50,534 nt of DNA from Microvirga sp. 3-52. Lineage in GTDB: Bacteria; Pseudomonadota; Alphaproteobacteria; Rhizobiales; Beijerinckiaceae. Made by a program: the position numbers and the translations under genes. A model generated the notes under the pieces. That model made no database searches. It saw only the letters and a list, made by a program, of their open reading frames with translations, and had not been told where the DNA came from. Shown in pieces: positions 25,809-33,640 of the stretch. The DNA lies in contig NZ_JAHAMK010000030.1 in NCBI RefSeq assembly GCF_018383585.1, positions 1,305 through 51,838 of the forward strand, in the 5' to 3' direction. The first letter of the stretch is position 1. Each line of letters opens with the position of its first letter.

Positions 25809-28026
25809 ATGCTCACCATCCGCGCCTCGGGTCACCCTGCCGCGGGTCATCGGCAAAGTCGGGCGAACCCTCATAGGGCTCATCGCGACGCATGCGCTGC
25901 GGTTCGTCCGGCCAGCGCCGCTCACGTCTTCTCTGGCTCCGAAACGCCATTCAGAAGGGCAAGGCTGCCTTGCAGCATGGAACGAGTTGTATCGACAGCC
26001 GTTTCGGCGATGTCGCGGGCAGGCTTCGAGGCCGGCTGGAACTGGGTCCGTGACAGGCGCATCAGCGTTTCCAGCCGCACGTTCTCGCCGATCGCCAACA
26101 CCCACGTGATCGCCGTGGCGGTCCGCGTTGATGATGCCGACGGGCGGATGAAGGGATTCCTCACGGTCAACCTGCCCGAAACCCGGCTTGCGGCGATCCT
26201 GCTGGAGAACCTCCTGCCGGATGGCTGGACGACGACCGTGTTCGACCGCAATCACGCTCCCGCGGCCAGCAGCGATCACCCACCCACCATTGCCCGTGTC
26301 ATGCCTGCGGAGCTTCGCGAACGCTCTGGGGGTCTTGGTGGTACGGCCAGCGGCACGGGCTACGATGCCGCCTCGAAATCCTTCTTTGCCTATCATCGGT
26401 CCGCCCAAACGGACTTCGTGACCGGTGCGTTCGTCCCGGCTGCCCTCGTGGATGCCCCGCTCGCGGAGGCGTGGCACCGGATCGGCATGATCGGACTTGT
26501 GCTCCTTCTCGCGGGAGGGATCGCCGGCCTGCTTGTCGCGCGCCAGGTCGGACCCGTCGAGGCATCCGCGGCCCTGACGGCCCGGAAGCTGCACCTGTCC
26601 GAGGCCCGCCATGCCAGCCTGTGGAACGACACCCCCGAGAGCCTGTTCGTCGTCACCGTGGCCGCCGAAGGACGTTTCGTCTTCGAGGGGCTCAATCCCG
26701 CCCACGAGCGGGCGACGGGGCTGCGCCTCGGCATGATCGCGGGCAGGGAACCGCACGAATGCCTGCCACCCCAGGCAGCGAAGGCGGTGACGGGCCGGTA
26801 CCGGGAATGCGTCGCGCGCGGCGAGCCGATGATCTACGACGAAACGCTCGCCTTTCCCGGCGGGATCCAGCACTGGCAGACGTGCCTGGCCCAGGTGCGC
26901 GATCCCGAGACGGGCCGCATCATCACCCTGGTCGGGACGGCCCGCGACGTGACGGCCGACCGCGAGGCCCGGGCGGAAGCCGAACGCAGCCGGGGCCTGC
27001 TCCAGGCCACCCTCGACGCCCTGTCGGCCCACGTGGCCATCCTTGCCGGGGACGGCACCATCATCGCGGTCAACCAGGCCTGGCGCTCGTTCGGCGACTC
27101 CAGCGGCCTTGCGGATCCGCATCACGGCGTCGGAACCAATTACCTTGAGGTGTGCCGGGCCGCCGGCGGAAGCGAGCCCCGCGCGGCCGCGGTGGCCCGG
27201 GGGCTCGCGGCGCTGCTGGACGGGGAGAGGCCGGCGTTCAGGTCGAGCTACCGCTGCGGTGAGCGCCACTTCCAGATGACGGCGGACTGCTTCCACCATG
27301 AGGGCGGCACCTATGCGGTCGTTGCCCATGAGGACGTGTCCGGATTGATGGCGGCCCGTCAGGATGTGCGGGACATCGCCCGGCGCCTGCTGTCGCTCCA
27401 GGAGGAGGAACGCCAGCGGATTGCGGCGGACCTGCACGACTCGACGGCCCAGCACCTGGCGGCCGTCGGCCTTGCCCTGATGGGGGTCAGCGCGGTGGGG
27501 GTGACCCGGAGCGCGTGGAGGAGGCGCTCGACCCGGTCTGGACCTCCCTCGACGAGGCCCAGCGGGAGATCCGCACGGTGTCGTTCCTGCTCTACCCGCC
27601 CGGCCTGCGGATGGACGGCCTCGCAGCCTTGCTGCGGCAGCTCGTCGGCGGCTTTGCCGACCGGACCGGGACGAGGGCGTGGCGAACGTCGCGGACGACG
27701 TGGACGGCGTCCCCTTCGAAGTGCAGCGGTCGATCCTGCGCGTGGCCCAGGAGGCCCTGATCAACGTGCATCGCCATGCGGCGGCGACGCGGGTCACGGT
27801 GGATCTCGGTCTCGACGGGGGCGAACTCCGTCTCGTGATCGTGGACAACGGCAAGGGCTACGTCGCGTCCGCGGCCAATAGGGATGCATCCCTGTCGCTC
27901 GGCGTCGGGATACCCGGCATGGAGGCCCGGATCCGGCAGTTCAACGGAACTCTCGAGATTGCGGGCGAGCCGGGGGCGACGACGATTCGCGCCACCGTAC
28001 CGCTGGAGGTGGACACCTTCCAGTGA
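25809..28026 (+). pseudogene. Decayed membrane sensor histidine kinase (NarL-type), two frameshifts
   Basis: Frame one (25809-27500) carries, from about residue 60, a cache-like sensor part (THVIAVAVRVDD, then VTGAFVPAALVDAPLAEA), a transmembrane helix (LVLLLAGGIAGLLVARQV), two PAS domains and a HisKA_3 helix with the phospho-His in RIAADLHDSTAQHL. The kinase continues in a second frame from the G-run at about 27497-27501 (DPERVEEALDPVWTSL and TVSFLLYPPGLRMDG). It continues again in a third frame from about 27675 with the N-box EALINVHRHAAAT, IVDNGKGY and GVGIPGMEARI. The first ~60 residues are unnatural, so the N-terminus is also damaged. No response regulator is nearby. Sequencing errors could explain the shifts. 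Confidence 0.8.
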
Positions 28027-28114
28027 CAGGTTTCCGGAGGCGTCTCACCCCCGAGTGGGAGGAATGGAGCGTACGAAACCTGCGCACCGGGAAAGTCTCG
28101 TTTTGACCCTGGTT

Positions 28115-28350
28115 GTTCTCTAATTCCGGGTTTGGGGTCAAGCTCTCTGTGGGCATCCTTGCCGGGTCCAGGGTTCTCTCCGCGGTAAGGACAGGCCTTC
28201 CGCATGATGGCGTCAGATGACGCTGGCGGATCAATGTGTGAAGCGCGCTCTGCCCTGATGGGCCTCGCAAAGCCTGGGGCGATCTCACCAACGCCAACGT
28301 CCCGGCAGGGACCTTGCTTCCCGCGGGTTGGCGGGATTCCAGTTAAACTT
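28115..28350 (-). ncRNA. Candidate bridge-RNA region of the IS1111-type element
   Basis: In IS110-family elements a noncoding bridge RNA from a non-coding end binds the transposase and pairs with target and donor DNA; in the IS1111 group it comes from the side after the gene. Here the 235 bp after the transposase stop contain GC-rich inverted segments (for example CCCGCCAACCCGCGGG) and no ORF with a ribosome site. The position and length fit, but I cannot fold the RNA or locate guide loops by eye. Confidence 0.3.
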
Positions 28351-28430
28351 TCATGTTGCCTGTTGGACGGCCTCCTGTGATGACCAGTGGAAGTCCGTGC
28401 CATCCATCCACATCCGGTGCAGATCACGAC
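28351..28430 (-). pseudogene. 3' tail of the IS110-family transposase, fused in frame to the recombinase
   Basis: The codons just past the left end of the recombinase element read DLHRMWMDGTDFHW and then SSQEAVQQAT, the typical C-terminal end of an IS110-family transposase (LHRMW...DGTxFxW). The matching 5' part ends at 30380. This shows that the recombinase element landed within this gene. The fragment is now translated only as the tail of the recombinase. Confidence 0.8.
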
Positions 28431-30078
28431 GTGTTGGACAATGGTGCAAAGTTTGGCCTGTCTCAGGTGGACCTGAGACGCCGGGATCCACCCGGAAGAT
28501 TACCCGAACAACATCATCGGCCACCTCGATGCGTTTGACGAGGGTACAGATAATGTCGCGCTTGGTCGCCCAATCTGCACCCGCGAGCCGCTCGCGCACC
28601 ATTGCGGCAAACAGGTCCAGCTTACCAATGATAAGGTGCAGCGAGCGGATTTGCTCATCGGCCTCCTGGTGAGCCTTGGCTTCAGCTTCCAGCCGGGCTG
28701 TCCGGTGCCGCAACGCGGCCAGGCGCGGCTCGAATTCAGGCTTCTCAATCAAGCCCTCCGTGTAGCTGTCGATCAGCCGCTCGAGCGCGCGGTGGGCCTT
28801 GGCCAGTTGACGATCGAGGGCATCGAGTTCGAGCCGATGCGGCGTGGCCTGCATGGCGTCCAGGCGCCGCTGATACTCTGCGATCACCTGTGCCGGATCG
28901 TCGAGCAGCCGGCAGACTTCGGTCCACACCGCCTCGTCGAGCAACTCCGTGGCGACCAGCCGGGCATCGCACCGGAACGCACCGTGGAAGCGGCTCCGGT
29001 CCGTGCCGCAACAGCGATAGTAGCGCCACTGCCCGCGATGGTGATGGCCGGTGAACCCATAGCCGCACTTCTGGCAGACGAGCAGGCCCCGCAGCAGATA
29101 CTGGACGCCCGCAAGCCGCTCGCGATTGCGCTTGCGGCGGGCCTCCAGCTGCTCGGCGACACTCGCGAAGAGGTCTTCGCCGACAATCGCTGGCACCGCG
29201 ATGCCGATGTGCCGCTCAGCCGGGGCGAGCACTTGCCGCCAGGACCGTCGCGGCAGGCCATCATGGCCGCGCGGCGGATGCAGCGGCGGCCGCCACGGCA
29301 CACTCTGGCGGCGACCATAAAGCGCCTGTCCCGCATAGGCAGGGTTGAGCAGCATGCTATGGATCATCGCCCGGCTCCAGTGTCGCCGCCCAGTCGGACT
29401 CGGAAGTCCGCTGTCGTGCAGGCGCCGGCAAACCCCGGCTAGCGTCGAGCGCTCGTGCCCGACCCAGATAAAGATCTGGCGCACGATCCGGGCGGCCTCC
29501 TCATCGATCTCGTAGCGTGCGTCTCCCCCGCCAGCCTCACGCGTGATGTAGCGGTAGCCGAAGGGCGCACGGGACAGGACGCTGACGGCACCGGTTTGGG
29601 CGCGGTGGCGCTTGCCGCGCCGGCTGCGCTCCAGCACCTTGGCTCTCTCATACTCGGCGAACATGCCCTGCAGCTGCAGCAGCAGGCTGTCCTCGGGCGT
29701 GGTCCCAATCGGGTGATTAAGGAATATCACCTGCGTGCCGGCTTGGGTGAACTCCTCGATCAACAGAACCTGATGGGCATAGCTGCGGGCGAGGCGATCC
29801 GGGGCATGGATGTAGACGAGATCAATCGCCGACAGCGCCACGAGATCGCGCAACCGCTCCAGAGCGGGACGGATCAGGCTGGCACCGCTGTGGCCGTTGT
29901 CGATGAACTGCAGGTCATCCCGGATGCGATGGCCGTCCTGGGCCACTCGGGCGGTCAACTCGGCCAGTTGGCTGTCGATGGTGTGATGCTCAGCCTGCTG
30001 GTCGGAGGAGACCCGGGCGTAGAGAGCGACCTGCAGGGGTTGTGGGGCCGAAACGGTTCTCAGGTGCGGAGTTCTCAT
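28351..30078 (-). CDS. Large serine recombinase of a single-gene mobile element
   Basis: A 575-residue protein from ATG 30078 (MRTPHLRTVSAPQ), with GAGGGAGC upstream; a longer frame to 30414 is unlikely. The resolvase-type catalytic domain has the nucleophile Ser24 in LYARVSSDQQ and Arg in APDRLARSYA. Then follow the recombinase domain (GHERSTLAGVCRRLH, NPAYAGQALYGRRQ), a zinc ribbon (CQKCGYGF, then YRCCGT and FRCDAR) and a coiled-coil helix (AHRALERLIDSYTEGLI). The last ~25 codons lie in the left terminal repeat and in IS110 sequence beyond it, so the stop at 28351 is supplied by the target. Confidence 0.9.
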   Translation of the reverse strand: MRTPHLRTVSAPQPLQVALYARVSSDQQAEHHTIDSQLAELTARVAQDGHRIRDDLQFIDNGHSGASLIRPALERLRDLVALSAIDLVYIHAPDRLARSYAHQVLLIEEFTQAGTQVIFLNHPIGTTPEDSLLLQLQGMFAEYERAKVLERSRRGKRHRAQTGAVSVLSRAPFGYRYITREAGGGDARYEIDEEAARIVRQIFIWVGHERSTLAGVCRRLHDSGLPSPTGRRHWSRAMIHSMLLNPAYAGQALYGRRQSVPWRPPLHPPRGHDGLPRRSWRQVLAPAERHIGIAVPAIVGEDLFASVAEQLEARRKRNRERLAGVQYLLRGLLVCQKCGYGFTGHHHRGQWRYYRCCGTDRSRFHGAFRCDARLVATELLDEAVWTEVCRLLDDPAQVIAEYQRRLDAMQATPHRLELDALDRQLAKAHRALERLIDSYTEGLIEKPEFEPRLAALRHRTARLEAEAKAHQEADEQIRSLHLIIGKLDLFAAMVRERLAGADWATKRDIICTLVKRIEVADDVVRVIFRVDPGVSGPPETGQTLHHCPTRRDLHRMWMDGTDFHWSSQEAVQQAT

Positions 30079-30386
30079 CGCATGCTCCCTCGGAAATGGC
30101 GGCCTGTGCTCGTGATGGCAGCGAACAGCTGCGTAGGGGCACGAGGCGTTCATAGGCGCGTCCCAAGACGTCCCGACTGCCCCGTCTGACCTCGAAGCCG
30201 ACCTCAAGGCGCAGAGGGCAGCGCCGCTTGCAAAGCTTGGCCATGGCGGTCCTCGTCCGTCATCGGTCTGGTTCATCCAGTGCCGGCTGAAGGATTTAAC
30301 GCAGGACCTGTCGTGTGACGCCGGAGAGCCTCGCGAGCGACCGTATAGACAAAGCTGATCGCAAACTTTGCACCATTGTCTAACAC
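28431..30386 (-). mobile_element. Serine-recombinase insertion element with 25-bp terminal inverted repeats
   Basis: The element runs from 28431 to 30386 (1956 bp) and has one gene. Its ends are 25-bp inverted repeats at 28431-28455 and 30362-30386, identical at 24 of 25 positions (starting GTGTT, then G or A, then GACAATGGTGC). The flanks outside are both IS110-transposase sequence. Terminal inverted repeats of this length are unusual for elements mobilised by a large serine recombinase, which normally join att sites. A short overlap of a few bases would restore the IS110 frame. Confidence 0.75.
28460..28479. repeat. Perfect dyad inside the left terminal repeat
   Basis: GTCTCAGGT and ACCTGAGAC flank GG, a 20-bp near-perfect palindrome four bases inside the left terminal repeat. 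It also lies in the recombinase coding sequence (codons for VSGPPETG). A palindrome at this place could be a recombinase or terminator site. Confidence 0.6.
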
Positions 30387-31354
30387 GCCACGGCAAGCTT
30401 GCGCGCCACCGCAACCTTGGCTTTGCGCAGCCCGCTGCGCTTGGCCAGCCTGAGGCCCCACGCCTTCAGCGCCGACCACTTGGCCACTCGGGTGAGCAGC
30501 ACGTTGGCGGCCTCGTAGAGGTAGCTGCGCAGCATCGCGTCGCCGCATTTTGAGATCCGGCCGGTCCAATCGGTCTCGCCGAAGGCGTAGCCTCGTGCCG
30601 TTAGGCCCGCATAGGCTCCGACGCTCCTCGACCGCTTGAAGCGGGTGGGATCATCGATCGTTGTCAAGAAACACAGCGCCGTAATGGCACCGACTCCCGG
30701 GACTGTCATGAACCGCCGCACCTGAGGACTCCTGCGGGCCAGTCGCAGCACCTTGCGATCAAGGTCCATGATCTCCTGCTCGACAGCCTCACGCGCCTTG
30801 AGGAGTGGCAGGGCTGCGGCGGCGAGGTCCGGTTGGTTTTCAAGCAGTTCGGCCGCACGCCTGGCAAACACGTTCATCTTGGCCCGGCCGATCACCAGCC
30901 GGAGGTTCTTCAGAAGTCCGCGGATCTGGTTCTCCAGATCGCGCTTGAGCTTGACCAGCAGAGCACGGCTGGCGAGCAGGGCCTTCATGGCGTGACTGCC
31001 GCGGTCTTTGACGTGCACCTGCTTGTACCATCCACATTGCATGATGCGGGCGATGCCAGCCGCATCGTTGCGGTCGTTCTTGTTGATCTGCATCTTCAAC
31101 GCCGCCTTGGCATGCCGAGCATCGATGCAGATGACCGGCAATCCCAGCGCGTTCAGCTCGCTCCAGAGCCACGTCGCTGTTGCTCCGGTCTCAAGCCCCA
31201 CCCGGGCCACATGCAGCGCATGGGATTGAACGAAGCCCGCGATCGCCTCCGGGTCGGAGGGGACCATGCCTTGGCGCACGATCTTTCCGGTGTGATCGAC
31301 GATGCAGATCGCCGTCACCTTCAGCGAGACGTCCAGTCCGACATAGTGCTGCAT
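30380..31354 (-). pseudogene. IS110-family transposase, 5' part, cut by the serine-recombinase element
   Basis: A 324-residue remnant from ATG 31354 (MQHYVGLDVSLKVTA). The N-terminal DEDD part (GLDVSLK, GLETGATATWLW, NKNDRNDAAGIARIM) and the C-terminal Transposase_20 part (FMTVPGVGAITAL, GYAFGETDWTGRISKCGD with the catalytic Ser) are complete. The gene ends early after KLAVAC at a TAG that lies in the terminal repeat of the inserted element. The last ~20 residues survive at 28351-28430. It is probably inactive, but only the very end is missing. Confidence 0.9.
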
Positions 31355-31453
31355 GGCTACCCTCCTCACGGTCAGGGCCCTGGCGTGGGCCTCGTCGATC
31401 CTTGGAGAGCTGATTCCCAGAGCCAGTTATGGCGCGGCCCCGGAATTACCCCA

Positions 31454-31592
31454 TGTGTAAAAACGCGAACCGGGCGCATCCCGGGGAACAATCTTTACAA
31501 GTTCAAGCCCATTTTCCGAGGAATCGACGGCGTAGGCGGGCTCGCAAGACCTAAAGTTGCTCAAACGTGCGACACGTGAGCGTTTTTACACA
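31454..31592. repeat. 139-bp MITE-like unit with 13-bp inverted ends
   Basis: TGTGTAAAAACGC at 31454-31466 and its perfect complement at 31580-31592 bound 139 bp with no gene. The IS110/IS1111-type element ends immediately left of it. It looks like a small non-autonomous element, or the internally deleted rest of an insertion sequence. No target duplication is visible (left flank ACCCCA, right flank GCCAAG). Confidence 0.55.
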
Positions 31593-31690
31593 GCCAAGAC
31601 CCGATGCAGACATTCCATGGCCGAGCGCTGACCCTCGATCTGGCATGGTCGGGTCGATAGCTCCGAATTGGCACGTTCCGTCCCCGCGCA

Positions 31691-31719
31691 TTGACCGGCG
31701 CTAGGGTCATTGTTACATT
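31691..31719 (+). promoter_or_regulatory. Predicted housekeeping-type promoter for the leader ORF and LeuRS-like gene
   Basis: TTGACC (31691-31696), a 17-base spacer and TACATT (31714-31719), a good match to -35/-10 consensus. The expected start site, about seven bases after the -10, coincides with the ATG of the leader ORF at 31726, so the leader may be translated from a leaderless transcript. Confidence 0.6.
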
Positions 31720-31725
31720 GAGGCC

Positions 31726-31806
31726 ATGATCACGCTCGCTCAGATGCTGCGACTTCGCCTCCCGGTCGTCACGACGGCCGGGACTTTCGTCGTTTTCGCG
31801 AAGTAA
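31726..31806 (+). CDS. Leader peptide (26 codons) rich in Leu and Arg
   Basis: ATG at 31726 to TAA at 31804-31806. The first half reads MITLAQMLRLRLPVV and the rest TTAGTFVVFAK. Four of the first twelve residues are Leu, and the LRLRLP segment resembles the Arg-Leu-Arg arrest motif of macrolide-inducible Erm leaders (MRLRFP). A GC-rich hairpin begins right after the last Leu codon, and the LeuRS-like gene starts 48 bases downstream. This is the layout of a translational attenuator. No ribosome site is visible. Confidence 0.5.
   Translation: MITLAQMLRLRLPVVTTAGTFVVFAK
31760..31783 (+). terminator. Attenuator-like hairpin in the leader ORF
   Basis: TCCCGGTCGT and ACGGCCGGGA form a 10-bp stem (one G-T pair) around CACG, followed by the T-rich sequence CTTTCGTCGTTTTC. 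It has the shape of an intrinsic terminator inside the leader ORF, just after the Leu codons. A second weak hairpin (GGGCGA at 31810-31815 with TCGCCC at 31832-31837) lies just before the LeuRS-like gene. Confidence 0.5.
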
Positions 31807-31854
31807 CCAGGGCGACGCTCCTCTCACGTTCGCCCGAACGCAGAGAGTTGAGCC

Positions 31855-33171
31855 ATGAAAGCCGACTTCTACTGTGCCGTGATGTTTCCGTACCCGTCAG
31901 CAGCGGGACTGCATCTGGGGCACTACTACAACTATGCCGTCATCGATTCCTACTGCCGTTGGCTGCGACACCGAGGTATGACAGTTTTCCAGCCCTTCGG
32001 CTACGACGCCTTCGGCCTGCCGGCTGAAAATTACGCCCGCAAGGTCAGGCGTGACCCGGCCGACGTGACCTACGAGAACATCCGGCAGTTCAGGGTCCAG
32101 ATGGCCCGCATGAACACCTGCTACGAGGAGCGCCTAGTCACATGCGATCCCTCTTACATGAAGTGGACGCAGTGGATCTTCACCCGCCTGCATGAGCGTG
32201 GACTGGCCTACAAGGCTTGGGGTGAGGTGAACTGGTGCCCGTCCTGCGAGACAGTGCTGGCCAACGAGCAAGTAATCAATGGCCATTGTGAAAGGTGCGG
32301 CAGCGCAATCGAGCGCCAGGACATGAGCCAATGGTACTTCCGGATCACGGACTACCGGGATCGCTTGATCGCGGGTCTGGACAGGATCAACATGCCCGAG
32401 TCCACGAAGCGGATGCAGCGGACTTGGCTGGCGGACCAGAGGGACTGGTGCATCTCGCGGCAGCGGGCGTGGGGCTGCCCGATCCCGGTTGAAGGCGAGA
32501 CGGATACGCTGGATACGTTCGTGGACTCGTCGTTCTACTACCTGCGGTACCTGACCGACAGCGAGACCGAGTTCCTGCCTGAGGGGTGCTACCAACCCGT
32601 CGACCTGTACGTCGGCGGGGCCGAGCACGCGTGCATGCACCTGATCTACACCCGGTTCATCCATATGGTGCTGTTCGATATGGGCATCGTCCCGCAGGAG
32701 GAGCCTTTCAGGAAGGTGATCCACCAGGGCGTCATCCGGAAGGACGGCGCCAAGATGTCCAAGTCCAAGGGGAACGCGGTCAGTCCGGACGATTACGATC
32801 CCGACGAGTTGCGGCTATACCTGATGTTCATCGGCCCCTACGTCGAGGGCGGGGAGTGGTCGGACGAGCACATGGTCGGCCAGAGAAGGTTCCTGTCGCG
32901 GATAAAGCGGTGGCTGTCCGAAAATGGTTCCGACCGGATCAACCTGTCAGCCTTTGAAGATCAGGTGGACCGGGACGTTCGAGCCTTCAAGTTCAACAAG
33001 GTCGTGAGTGGGTTTATGGAGTTCTACAATCGTCACAAGCACCTGAGGCCGGACGAAGAAACAGCCCGACGGGTCGAAGAAGTGCTGAGTGTCTTTGCTC
33101 CAGGATTTCGGGCCGGGCATCCAGGAGATGAAGGCAGCGGATTCATATCTTGTCGGACCAATGGTGCCTGA
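31855..33171 (+). CDS. Editing-domain-less, C-terminally short LeuRS-like protein
   Basis: A 438-residue class I aminoacyl-tRNA-synthetase-like protein of the LeuRS lineage. HIGH-type motif at residues 20-23 (HLGH), followed by FGYDAFGLPAENYARK. A four-Cys zinc module is at Cys128, 131, 145 and 148. The KMSKSKGN motif is at 300-307. In LeuRS the ~200-residue CP1 editing domain sits between the two parts at about residue 190; here TWLADQRDWCISRQRAWG joins them directly. The anticodon helix bundle stops early (VEEVLSVFAPGF then a non-conserved end), perhaps through a one-base shift near 33105, where the frame FGPGIQEMKAADS opens. LeuRS is usually ~860 residues. The function is unknown. It might activate Leu or another amino acid for a non-ribosomal use, or replace LeuRS under inhibition. 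Confidence 0.85.
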   Translation: MKADFYCAVMFPYPSAAGLHLGHYYNYAVIDSYCRWLRHRGMTVFQPFGYDAFGLPAENYARKVRRDPADVTYENIRQFRVQMARMNTCYEERLVTCDPSYMKWTQWIFTRLHERGLAYKAWGEVNWCPSCETVLANEQVINGHCERCGSAIERQDMSQWYFRITDYRDRLIAGLDRINMPESTKRMQRTWLADQRDWCISRQRAWGCPIPVEGETDTLDTFVDSSFYYLRYLTDSETEFLPEGCYQPVDLYVGGAEHACMHLIYTRFIHMVLFDMGIVPQEEPFRKVIHQGVIRKDGAKMSKSKGNAVSPDDYDPDELRLYLMFIGPYVEGGEWSDEHMVGQRRFLSRIKRWLSENGSDRINLSAFEDQVDRDVRAFKFNKVVSGFMEFYNRHKHLRPDEETARRVEEVLSVFAPGFRAGHPGDEGSGFISCRTNGA

Positions 33172-33640
33172 TCTTAGTCCAGTATACGGATGGGATGGCA
33201 CATAGCTGGGTCAGACGCAGCATCTGCGCAGTAAGCAATGATTGCGAGCGAAGCCAGGAGGGTCGCGGTCTCCGCCTGGGACCTCATCCTGCGCTTTGGC
33301 AAAGCTCTCGCAGGGCAGATACGACAGGATAGTATCATGCCCTAAGTTCGGCTTCTGGCACGCCTGCGACCTAAGCTCGAAGGCAGCAATCCTCATCGAA
33401 ACGGACGTTCCGAAAACGCACGGAACCGCGGTTCCTGACCCGCAGCCGACGCCCTACCTCTCGAGCGGACGGACGCTTCACGATGATCCGCCCATGCGAG
33501 GCGGGTTCTCGCGCTTCGACCACGCGACGGATCGCGCTAGGATGACCCAGGCAGCGCCGGAGGGCCCGCCTTTTTGGATTTGACAGGAAATCGGGTAGAT
33601 GCTCTTCATGCGAGCATCTGCTCAAGATTGTTGCTGTCCC
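33172..33640 (+). other. Intergenic with an operator-like site
   Basis: About 470 bp with no gene I can support. GAGCATCTGCTC (33612-33623), eleven of twelve identical to the operators at 35372 and 35391, sits just upstream of the HAD gene start and probably regulates it. Confidence 0.55.
33612..33623. promoter_or_regulatory. SorC-type operator upstream of the HAD gene
   Basis: GAGCATCTGCTC is a palindrome in all but one base. It matches GAGCATATGCTC at 35391-35402. A further half-site, ATGCTC, at 33599-33604 precedes it. The SorC-family regulator encoded in the same operon is the natural candidate to bind it. Confidence 0.55.

Larger units (their letters stand above)
28115..31455 (-). mobile_element. 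IS110/IS1111-type element, split by a serine-recombinase element
   Basis: The minus strand holds an IS110-family transposase gene whose 5' part is at 30380-31354 and whose 3' tail (DLHRMWMDGTDFHW) is at 28351-28430. They are separated by the serine-recombinase element. TAATTCCGGG at 28121-28130 and its complement at 31439-31448 form matching inverted sequences close to the ends, as in IS1111-group members. The noncoding part after the transposase stop (about 235 bp) is much longer than that before the start (about 95 bp). The exact outer ends (about 28115 and 31455) are estimates. Confidence 0.7.

Noticed and set aside
25698..27854. 718-codon open frame on the minus strand
   Set aside because: It lies antisense to the sensor-kinase pseudogene, whose frames carry real kinase motifs. 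The minus frame is Arg/Gly/Pro-rich without a known domain.
30079..30414. N-terminal extension of the serine recombinase
   Set aside because: It runs back through the right terminal repeat and lacks conservation; GAGGGAGC just before ATG 30078 marks the real start.
31561..31827. Minus-strand 88-codon frame opposite the leader region
   Set aside because: No ribosome site, crosses the MITE-like end and the promoter, and has no family-like pattern.
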